DNA from: Euphorbia lathyris
Lineage: Eukaryota > Streptophyta > Magnoliopsida > Malpighiales > Euphorbiaceae
Assembly (NCBI RefSeq): GCF_963576675.1
Contig: NC_088918.1
Span: 70,047,501 to 70,111,500 of the forward strand
Direction: 5' to 3'
DNA: 64,000 nt
Within the stretch, counting starts at the first letter, position 1. Each line of letters starts with the position of its first letter. Below are positions 32,475 through 42,888 of this stretch, piece by piece. A program made the position numbers and the translations under genes. The notes beneath the pieces are model-generated. The model saw only the letters and a list, made by a program, of their open reading frames with translations. It did no database searches and was not told the origin of the DNA.

Positions 32475-35400
32475 TCAAACTACTTGGTAATTCTCGGTTA
32501 CCATTTGGGTTCTCTGAGCGAACTTCGGAGGAGTTCCGCCTTTCAGAGGCAGGACATTAACAACCTGCAAAGTGGATTCCAAGTTAAGAAATGACTATCA
32601 AAACTATTTTTAGCATAAACAATGTTCTCTGCTTCTCTTCCTTCTCAAGGAATAAAGTAACTTCTCTTCTCAAATTGCTATGATATGGTATAATAACAAA
32701 CTGAAACGAAATTTGTTTTTGAGCAATAACATAGCAGTGTTAGTGTAACAATCATAAGACAGAAAAGAGAAACCTTTAGTTTACTGAATGTGCTAGCACT
32801 TGAAAACCGAACATTAATAGGGAAGAATACTGATGAATCTGCTGGCGGCACAACAAACTCCAAGGATCCACTGCCAACAAAAATCGCAAAAAACATGTGT
32901 AAATTCTATATCAAGTATATATCATCTCAAATAGTACACCAACAATCTTTGTACCTGCGGTTTGACGTATCAATTAAAAGAATTGACCACTCCAGCGTAG
33001 AATTTCTCGGGTCATATCTGCAGATTTGAAGAGAAACAATATCATTTCTTGCTTCACCGGAGATGAACTGTGTAAAAAACTTGAATAGCAGAGTTAACTC
33101 TTCCTAGCATATTGAATCATGTCAGTTCTCTTCCTCTACTTTTGTTGAAATCTCAGCTCCAACCAAGTATTACCGGTAACGTAACAGATTAGAACATTGA
33201 TTATAACCCAGGAACCTAGTTGCTGTCCTAGGACCCCGAATGCACAACTTGCACTCTTCCTTTTAACTTAAACTTTGAAAAGATAAAAGGTACAAAAAAT
33301 CCAGCAAACTTAAAATATATAAAGAACAGCTTATGTAGAAAAAATCATTTCTCACCTCCATTCTCCATCAATCTGCTTAACAACCGGTGCTTCTCGAAGA
33401 GATGGAAGGGGTACTGAGATCACAACATTTCGCATATCAACCAAAGGGGCAGCGTCATATTCAATGTTAACATAAGTATCACTTCCAGAAACTGAGGGCC
33501 AGCAGTTTACTGCAGAACACACATTTCCAGTCAATCATCAGTACAAACACCAGTAAAACCATTAGCTGTGAAAACATATACCCACTTGTCAATGGTACTA
33601 TTGACTCATCTGAACTTTGCATTCTCCACTTCAAAAGGCCAACACCTGCTGCATCCCCAGTTTGACCAGTGGGGAAAGGTCTATTGGGATCCTTCAAACC
33701 AAGAATATTTTCATTGGAAAATAATTCTTTGTTCATGTTGGGGTGTGACTTGAAAAGGATGCCAGGATTTCCTCCAGTTTCAATCTAGAACAACAACAAA
33801 CAAAATATTAAGAACTTACTATAATAATAAGATTCATCAGCACAGCTGAGAAACAATAGTTAAAAGGGACAAAAACACTCTACTCGGTACTGAGTACAGT
33901 TCTCTATAAATTTTGCATTCATATTGGAACAGCTAATCTGCATACAAAAGAATGATTTAACGGCAACTAATTGATGGAAAACAATTTACTCATGCATTAC
34001 AACATATCTCATCAATGCACTGTTCACAGAAACTACCACAGGTAACCAAAGGCTCAATCCTGGGGAAGTATCATATCAGCTAAGTTTGGCAAGTAGGGTC
34101 AAGGGGTGAGCAAAGAAAAAACTTCAAGGCAAGTCTGTATAGAGATTGCCGGGAGGGAGAGATAAACCTGAACTTGAATAAGCCCATCTTCTTGGTTAAG
34201 AATCTGAAGTGACAGCTGTCCTTGAACGTCAAAGTTACTCATCCCACCATCTCGTTTTAAAGTCACATTAAGTTTCTCCTCAACAGTCAACGTGACAGGA
34301 TCAGTTAGTGGTGGGGCACCTGATCTTGATTGGCCTGCCTTTGGCTGCACATCCTCAACAATTTCTTCACCTTCTGCTTTCAGTGATTCCAAAAACTGGT
34401 TTGCCCTCTGGGTTTTACCAAGTTTCATGCCAAGACCTTTAGATGGTGCACTGGCAGATGAAGGTTGACGACCTGGCAATAGGCATAGTTTCTCTTTAAT
34501 GTATTAAAATAGCAACAAAGATGAAATATGCTAACATTGGCAACAATTAAAAGTCAAAATAAATAAATAAAAGGGAGAAACCAGCAGAATTAGTAAGCTG
34601 AAAACCTAAAATTACTATTATAGGACATCAGTGCCCTTTCAAAATAAGGAGAAGAGGGAGAAGGATAGGAAAAGCTAGGAAGGAGAAAGTCAAAGAGAGA
34701 GAAGAGAGATAAAGATGCAATGCAAGCAAGTAGAAGAAATGAAGCAAAACTTAAAATTGAATTAATTCAATACCTTTTCCATAACTTAAAATAGGTATAG
34801 GCACAAGAAAACCAAAATGGCTCCATATTAGTTATGCCTTATGCCCCAAACTGATTAAATAATATGATCGACAACATGGCATGTTAAACCCAAATCATGA
34901 ATTATTAGTTCAAAGAGAATTCCCCATAATTTTTTATTTTTTCTTCATCTTCCATATCAACATATCATGAAATTCAAGAATATAATAGTAAATTCATTAA
35001 AAATTCCACGGGTCACCCATATGTAAGTTTATAGGTAGTTCAGATGATTTTTAAGCATCTACTGTCTATCAACAATCATAGAACTAGTGAAAATAAAGCA
35101 CATTTCTAGTAGGAATTCCTTCAGATAAAAATGGGCAAAACCTTTAGGTTTGACAGAGAAGGAGTCAACATCAGTTGTCAATCCAAACCCAGAACCACTT
35201 GCAAAACCACCTTCGCCGCTGGAAATGCCCATCTCACTAAACTTACTCTCAATTAGTCCAGATCCCATTGACTGTAAGGACATAAATCCTCCTTTATCAG
35301 CTCTGTTCTTTTCAATCTGCAATGGATTAAACATATTAATAGGGATACATGAGCATAAATCCACTTTTCAGTCCATTTCACATCCAGAACCTTGAATATT

Positions 35401-38216
35401 TACCTTGCTTTTGTCAATCTCACTAGCTTTGCGCTTCATGACATCCTTGGTCTCATTGATCTTGCTCTGAAGTACCAATTTATGCAATTTCTCTTCATGA
35501 CTCTCCATCTCACAGTACTGCTTAACCTGGGTGACAGTCACATTTTCCTTGTGTCCAAGGGAGATGACCTCATCAAATGCAAAAATCAACTCAAAAGCTG
35601 TCCTGCATATTCCCTCTTCGTCAAGAGAAGGAGAATATTCGGGGACCTGGAAGCACTTAAGGAATTAACTGAAGGTAACAGATCAAAAACAAAACAAAAA
35701 AAATCTATTGTGCGACTCATGCTTCAAATGTTTATAAGTTTCGCCACAGTAGGGAACATGCAGCAGTTTCCAATAAACAAATTATAAAAGGCTAGTAAGC
35801 AAGAGCACAAGTAGCCAATTAGGTGGAAGGAACAAGGAAATAAGAAGTCAGAGGTGCTCTGAAGATCAAAATCATTGCAGATGAGTTTAAATGGAATACT
35901 TCAAGACTATGATAGTTAATCTTAGACCAGAAGAGGAAGGAAGGATACAAGCTTCGAGAGCAGCCTCAGAGTCTCCAAGTCGTCAACAATGTTGCTTTGT
36001 TTATTTGTCACAAGTAGCAAGTACAAAGTCTCTATTGGCTGGTAAACATATCGCACATTCTCAGTTTCGACAAAGGTATGCTGCTTTGCAATTCCTATCA
36101 ACTTGGGAAAGGCTGCAAGAAGACCTTCAATCCTCATACGAGACATGTCCACAAACTGCCTGGAAACAAGCACTGCATTGAAAACCAAAATGTCAGGCAA
36201 ATGAACTTCAAAATTCAAATTGTCTTATTAGATTGAATAGGATCAAACATAAAAAAGAAAGGCACCTAGACACCAGACCAAGGATGATTAGTACATCATA
36301 AATCTTCGAGAGAACTTATTCATTCATGTAGGTTGGGGAAAAGAAATCGTCAAGGAAAAGGAAAGGATATGGGTATTTAAATTAGCTAATACAACTAAAT
36401 CTTTGTGCATTACCTTAGTGCAGAGAAAGATAAGTATTGAACTACGCAGACATTATATCCTGAATTGAAAGCTTATGATGGTTCTGATCCTAATAAGCCT
36501 CTTTTAATGGCCATCAAAGGTCAGATCTATGATGTCTCTTCTTCCAGGTATTCCCTTTCAAATTTTTTTTTCTTGCTCTCAAAAGTACAACCGGATGAAA
36601 CTATAGAAAACATAAATTTGGATTAGCTGATATAAATCTTTTAAGAAATGAAGCTCTACCTGGTTACAAATTAGGACTAAGGCTAAAATTTGGTACTTAT
36701 GTGTTGTAAATTTGACAGAAAATGAGTTTTCTGGATTCTATTTGGTTTTCCGGCCCTAATCAGTTATTTATAATTGTGTTACATGTGTGCAAAAGACACG
36801 GATGAACTGGTTTGATATTGCCTGTAAAGATTGTGAACCAGTTTAATCAAAAAAATTAATTTTGTTCATACCTGATCTGTATGGAAAACTTAGGAACTAA
36901 TTTGATGCCTTATCCAATATATACAAAATTTCCAAAATTTACTAATCAAACTTAGAATTTGAACAGGTGGTGATGACAATTACTGCTTGAATTGTCAGAA
37001 AGCCACTGTTCACTAGTTCTTAATTTAAAAAAGATTGTCAACAACACATTTAATTAAGATATCAGTAACTGAATCAAATGTTTATGAAGTAGAAATAATG
37101 TTGACCGTGTTTGTAATTGTATGCAGGATATTTTATGGTCCTGGTGATCCATATGCAAAGATTGCTGGGAGGGATGCAAGTAGAGCTTTAGCTCTCTTAC
37201 CTTTTGACCCTAAAGACCTGACAGGAAATCTTGATGGTCTTGGTGAATCCGAACTTGAAGTTTTACAGGACTGGGATTATAAATTCATGGAGAAATATGT
37301 CAAGGTTGGGAAGCTTGTTTCTGAACAAATCAGGGCTGAAGAAAATGCTGAAGAGGCCCAGAAAGACGAAGTCAACGGGGATTCATAAAGCACAGTTTCT
37401 ATTAGAAATGAATATGGTACGTGTATAATGATTCATACACGACTTTATGCACTACTTCTAAACATCATTTTTATCTTGAGATAACATCAACTGCTGAGAT
37501 TTTTGTGTATGAAATTAGTACTTCTTAAATTGCTTAGGCAAGGCTGTTGTATAAGTGAATCCATGAATGCAATTTTGTCATTCTCCATTGCCAGAAGGAA
37601 GAGTGCAATAGCGTACACCTCATCTTTAGAATAGAGAGGAAACAATAAATATATTGGCTGACAAGAATGAATACATAAGGCTTTATTCGGTTTCAATAGA
37701 TACCTCTCATTGGATAATATAAAGATACTTGAATTTTGGTTCCAAAAGTTTTACAGTATTTGTAACTTTAGTTTCTGGTGATTGTTCAACGCTTGGACTG
37801 AAAACATCACTAAAATAAAATAAAAGAATCAGGAAATCAACTACTGCATTGCTTGGGCATAAAACACCCAAATCGCCACTATTTTGTGTTCTGCCATATA
37901 CAGATCTTAATTCAGATGATATTTATACATGCAAATGAATCGATTGGAACCTTACTTGGAGTTTAGAAAAACAAATCAGAAAACAAACATTACAGGGTAC
38001 TTTGATCCAGATACAGAAATACGAAATGAAATTATCTACATTGCAAAGACAAACCTTTGCCAGACTTGCCCACTATGGAGGCAGCGAGTACAACCTGTGT
38101 TTAGAAAGAAAAAAAAAAACACGAAACTAAGATTCACGAATTTGAATAGGAGAAGAACTGAAGGCAGAGTTGAAGAAAACATTGAATAATAATAATAGTG
38201 ATGATAGTTTTACCAT
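32475..38216 (-). CDS. coatomer subunit delta (delta-COP)
   Basis: Eleven coding exons, all with GT-AG introns, give 530 residues with no stop: 38216-38214 (ATG alone), 38094-38055, 36172-35949, 35646-35404, 35316-35142, 34472-34168, 33784-33586, 33509-33356, 33017-32955, 32870-32774 and 32564-32475. The N-terminal longin-like domain reads [13 protein letters not shown], then [21 protein letters not shown] Ser/Gly linker follows, then the C-terminal mu-homology domain ([53 protein letters not shown]) ending [12 protein letters not shown]. Delta-COP is a subunit of the COPI coat, which drives Golgi-to-ER and intra-Golgi vesicle transport. The length matches the plant family. The 5' UTR has an extra exon junction at 38246. 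Confidence 0.97.
36459..37388 (+). pseudogene. membrane steroid-binding protein (cytochrome b5-like) fragment
   Basis: Two exons lie on the plus strand inside a delta-COP intron: 36459-36547 ([30 protein letters not shown]) and 37127-37388 ([39 protein letters not shown], acidic tail, TAA at 37386). The intron between them is GT-AG and joins in frame. This is the heme/steroid-binding domain of plant MSBP/MAPR proteins. The usual N-terminal membrane anchor and start codon are absent; an in-frame TGA stands at 36438-36440. Because it keeps an intron it was copied at DNA level, not by retroposition. It is probably a 5'-truncated pseudogene, unless an upstream exon I cannot see supplies the start. 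Confidence 0.82.
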
Positions 38217-38246
38217 TTTGATTAATCAGAAGAACAGAATGAAGCC

Positions 38247-38600
38247 CTGCAAAACGAAAATCAAGTTAATATAACAGAAATGCCAATTGCGAGCGGATTC
38301 GAACAGGAAGAAGAATATAAGAGATGGAAAACTGGGAAACAAATTGATCAAAATAGTTGGAGATCTGAAATGCGAACCAAGATCTACTTTTCTGTAAACT
38401 CTTCTCTTTGAAGCGAAGAGGAAAAGAACTAGATCCTTCAAAATTCCACGAAGGAGGAGGGAATGGATGGAATCAGAATGGAATGCATTAGAATTTTATT
38501 TTTTTATTCAAGCAGGCAAAAGCTGAACGGTGAGATGGACTGAATGACGAGGTGTTCTGAACGGTGAGGAGAGGACTGCTGGGAAATCGAAACAGAAAAA
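38247..38600 (-). promoter_or_regulatory. 5' UTR and promoter region of delta-COP
   Basis: The acceptor TTTTGCAG/G at about 38247 shows an intron in the 5' UTR, and the leader exon must lie within about 38250-38520. The exact donor and transcription start cannot be fixed from sequence. Confidence 0.4.
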
Positions 38601-38639
38601 ATTAGATCGACGGCGATATTGATCATGGCTTTATTAGAA

Positions 38640-39121
38640 TTTTATGTTTAATTAAGAAAAAAAAAACTGAAGTTTACATGTTTTAATTATCAAACCCTGA
38701 TCAATTATTTTTTCATATTAAGCCCTTGATCATTGATTTTATTATGGATTTGGTTTTTATTTAACTTTTTTGTCGAGTTTAGGAGAAGAGAAGATCGATT
38801 TGACGATTCTAATATTGAAAATCACAAAATGGGAGATGAGAAAATCGAGTTTGGAAGAATATAATAGAAATTAATTTCTATAATTTTGTTTCAATTTTTA
38901 ATTTTTTATCTCTCCTAGTCAAGAAAATCTTATTTTTATTTGTCCATATCAACAAGCCGAATTACCCTAACGATATATACAGTCCAAACTCGACGAAAAA
39001 GTTAAATAAAAGCCTAATCCATAATAGAATCAATGATCAAGAGCTCAATATGAAAAAATAAATGATCAGGAGCTTAATTCTTAAAACAGTCAAAGTTCAT
39101 GGTTTAATTATGCTTTTTTCC
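38640..39121. mobile_element. ~480-bp MITE, copy 2
   Basis: Diverged copy of 28520-28998 in the same orientation. Its left terminus is degraded, while the right end TTTAATTATGCTTTTTTCC is preserved. Confidence 0.75.
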
Positions 39122-39145
39122 TTTAATTAATTAAAAAGAATGGTA

Positions 39146-39154
39146 AATAATTTA
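39146..39154. repeat. 9-bp target duplication (AATAATTTA), left
   Basis: Exact partner at 41462-41470. Confidence 0.85.
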
Positions 39155-41461
39155 GGGTAAATAATTATAAAGTCTCTGAGTTTCTACTTAATACACTAGT
39201 CAGTCCCCCTGTATTTAGAAATAATTATATAGTCCTTCGGTTTTTAGTTTCATCAACTCCTTAGTCCTTATGTTTGAGTCAATGGTCAAACAATACTAAA
39301 TAAATTTTGAAATACCAAAATTATCCTTTACTCTATATTTTAATAATAAAACATATATTTTTCCTATTTTATGTTTTTTTCTCCTTTTTTCCTACATAAT
39401 CTCTACAATATTTTTTTCCTACATAATCTATAAAATATTGAGTAATTAATTTATTAAATTTTATATAATTAAAGAAATTTAATTTAGTAGCGTAAATTTT
39501 ATTGACTAAAAAAATGAATGAAAAATATTTTAAAAATTATCAAAATAAGTGGAAAACTATATAAATTGTAAAAAATAATCTTTATTTATGTCTAATAAAT
39601 TTTATAAATAAAGAAAAAAAAATATGATTTTAAATTTTGTTTTTAATATTTAATGCTAGTTTAAAAACATTATATTAAAAAAAATAAAAATTTAAGAGAA
39701 TAAAAATATATTTTTAATGATTTGTATATACAATTATAAGTTTCGGTATATATATACTTCATAAACTTTATTAAAACTATTTAGATTAGAGAATTGTCAA
39801 TTGTTCTTTCCTTTGGAAAGGGCTAAGTGATGTGTTTGCTGAATTCTACACGGGGGTTGGCCTGGAGGTGGGTAATGGTAAGTCCATAAGCTTCTGGTAT
39901 GACACCTGGATCGGAGATAAACCGCTTATTGAGGTTTGTTGCTCTCCCCCGCCTAGCAATTTCCGCAACTGGAGGATTGCTGATGTGGTGAACTCTGATG
40001 GGGACTAGATTTGGTCTAAGTTTGATACCTTCTTGAGCCTGGATACTCTCCTTAGAATAAGGGGAGTTAAGATTAGCAATCTTGAGGAGGACAAGGATAG
40101 GCATTGCTGGGCCTTGACTAACAATGGAGCTTACTCTTGTAAATCTGCCTTTGAAGCCTTTACTCTCGACAGATCTGGCCCTCTCTCGGATACTTGGAAA
40201 TCCATTTGGGCTCTGAAAATCCCTTATCGAATGAGGAGCTTCCTGTGGCTAGGTGTCAAGGACAGGTTGCTGACTAATTCGGATAGACATAGACGGCATT
40301 TGGCGGATTCTGGAGCTTGCAGTAGATGCAGGGGCCAGGTTGAATCTTTGTGCCATGCCCTTAGGGACTGCCCTAAGAGTAAGGAGGTTTGGCAGAAAGT
40401 TCTTCCGCACCACATTCTCCCCTCCTTCTTTGCCCACTCTGAGAATGACTGGTTCTCTAATGGGGTTAATGGTAGGTTACTGGCTGACATGGAGCAGGGA
40501 GACATTTTATTTGCTATTATCTGCCACCACCTCTGGAAATGGAGGAACGAGGAGATCTTTGGTGGGAAGACTGTTTTTATTCAGAACTTACCCGAGTTCT
40601 TCTCAAAAAAGCCCCTTACCATTTCTGGGAGCTTCAAAGGGGACCCCTTTGCCAACTCTACCCAGAATAAAGAGGTTCACTCGTTGGTTGGTGTAGGCCG
40701 AAGGATGGGACGGTGAAGTTGAACACGGATGGCCCCTGCCTCAACAATGGAAGAGTCGTGGCTGGAGGTGTGCTCAGAGACGCCGGAGGTGCCTGGTTGT
40801 CTGGGTTCACCCATAACCTGGGTTTGGGCTCATCTTTTTCAGCGGAGCTTTGGGGTATTCTTTCTGGAGTCAAGCTTGCCAGAGATTTGGGTTTTAAAAG
40901 GCTTGCTGTGGAGTCTGACAATAAGGAGGCAATTAGTATGATCTCTAATAATCATGCTATTTGTCTTAGTAACTAGAACCTTATCAAAGCTATAAGAAGT
41001 CTTGGCTCCTCCTTTGAGTCCTTAGAGTTCAGCCACATCTACAGAGAACAAAATCGGATTGCGGATCGCTTGGCGGCGGCTGGGCATGAGGGGACGTTAG
41101 GTGTTACCACCCTATCTGATCCTCCTATCTATCTTTCTTCTCTCCTTTTAGAGGATAGAGTTGGGGTTAGCTTTCCTAGACTGATCCCAGGCTAGTTTTT
41201 TGTTTCGTTTTTGTTTTTTCTTTTCCTGTTTCTACCCAAAAAAAAAAGATTAAATTTGAAATAGAAAATAAGTTTTTTTATATAAATAAGTAGGGGCAAT
41301 TTGGTTATTAAAAAAAAGTAGGGGCAATTTGGACTTTCATCTACAAAAACACATGGAAGGACTAAAGAGTTGATTAAAATAAAACTTAAGGACCTTATAA
41401 TAATATAATGGATCTACTAGTATGTTAAGTAAAAACATAAGGACTTTATAATTATTTACCC
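39155..41461. mobile_element. MULE-type element with ~50-bp TIRs, carrying a LINE
   Basis: Both ends read GGGTAAATAATTATAAAGTC inward and stay similar for about 50 bp (…ACTAGT…). A perfect 9-bp target duplication AATAATTTA is at 39146-39154 and 41462-41470. The interior is AT-rich non-coding DNA plus the LINE at 39786-41247. With TIRs and a 9-bp duplication it is a Mutator-like non-autonomous element. It inserted just upstream of the first surviving NAP1 exon. Confidence 0.88.
39786..41247 (+). pseudogene. 5'-truncated LINE ORF2, same family as 13179-15034
   Basis: It starts within the text corresponding to 13578 and carries the zf-RVT (CSRCRGQVESLCHALRDCP), VWQKVLPHH and HLWKWRNEEIF, then, after a frameshift near 40695, RNase H (LNTDGPC, AELWGILSG, VESDN) ending FPRLIPG. 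TAG replaces Trp at about 40006 and again at about 40974. The A-run is at 41238-41247. AGATTA before 39790 and after the A-run may be its target duplication. Confidence 0.9.
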
Positions 41462-41470
41462 AATAATTTA
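41462..41470. repeat. 9-bp target duplication (AATAATTTA), right
   Basis: Exact partner of 39146-39154. Confidence 0.85.
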
Positions 41471-42075
41471 TTGGTATCTCCATATGTACATATTAAATCA
41501 AATCCTTGATTATCCGAATCCAGTTAATCATGTTTTCTCAGAAGCATTTTGGAAAGCTGGAATATTCCCAAACCATCCGAGAATCTGCTTAATGTTGTCA
41601 AAGAAGTTTCCTGGGCATTTTAACAAATTGCAGCTAGAACGAGTAAGAATTGACCTTATCTTTTTACAGATGCACATTTTTCTTTCCTATGGTGCCTTTG
41701 TGTGAAAATAGATGAATTCTATAACTTTGGAACTGGAAGGATCATGCAGGTTGACAATGTTGCTTTAGATGCTCTGAACGATAGTGCAGAATTTCATTTG
41801 CAGAGTTAAGAGCCATGGGTCCAGGTATGGAGGTATTTGTTTTAGCTTGTCAATTTCATGTTTGTTCTTCATACATGAGTATTTGTATTGCTTATTATAG
41901 TTATTTTTTGGCTAAACATGTTTATCTGTGCATGAAAACATTTTGCCTTTCTAAGAACTTTCTTAGCATGTATATTGTGCATTGCATAATTCTTCTACAC
42001 GTGTGTTTGGATTAGTTGATAATTGATTCCTAGCAGACACCTTTATTTTAGAGCTCATATATGTGGACTGAGAAG

Positions 42076-42595
42076 TAGACCCGGCAAAGCGACACACGAC
42101 ACGATGACACGACACGAACACGATATGCTTTTTTAGTGCTAGTGTTTAGGGTTTTATGACACGACACGAAAGTTGACACGACACGAAATGACACGTTAAT
42201 TTTCGTGTCGTTTTCGTGTCAACCCGAAAATACGAAACTGACCCAAAATTTAATTAAAGAAATTAAAAAAATTAAAAATTATAATAAACTAGGTTAAAAA
42301 TAGACATGACTTTTCTTATTTACTAGAGTATAAATATAAAGAGTATAAAAAAGCAGGTCGGGTCGTGTCGTGTTAGCATGTTAGGTCATGTTAGCAGGTC
42401 AGGTCGTGTCAATTTAATTGGTTGTGTAAAAAATTCGTGTCGTGTCGTGTTTACCGTGTCAAGAGCAGATCGTGTTCGTGTTCTGATTTTGTGACATGAA
42501 AAGTTTTCATGTCGTGTTCGTGTTACAGGTTTTGACACGAACCCGAAACCTGACACGACACGAACACGACATGAACACGGAAATTGCCAGGTCTA
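42076..42595. mobile_element. hAT-type MITE, 520 bp
   Basis: The termini TAGACCCGGCAA and (reversed) TAGACCTGGCAA are inverted repeats, and CTGAGAAG is exactly duplicated at 42068-42075 and 42596-42603, the 8-bp signature of hAT transposons. The interior is filled with GACACGACACGAACACG-type motifs on both strands, strongest toward the two ends. There is no coding capacity. Confidence 0.9.
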
Positions 42596-42888
42596 CTGAG
42601 AAGCTAGGGCTGTAAACCAACCGCTTAGCTGAGCATTTAGTTCCAGAAGCTTGGATTATTACCAAATATAGAGAGAATGAGCTTAACTTAATATCAAATT
42701 TGAGTTTGGTTTGCCATTTCAGCTCTCAGCATCCTTAACGAGCTTGTCTCATCAACACTTTTTTGGCCCGGGTTCCGTAAACTAGGAAATATCAGTTCAA
42801 TGTAACAATGATTTATCATTTCTAAGTTTATATAGAAATTATGTTTATCTGTTGCAAATGTTTCTGTCTAAGATGAGAGAACTCCTTT

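Noticed and set aside
36459..37388. Processed retrocopy of a steroid-binding protein
   Set aside because: An intron with good splice sites separates the two conserved blocks and no A-tail follows, so it was duplicated as DNA.
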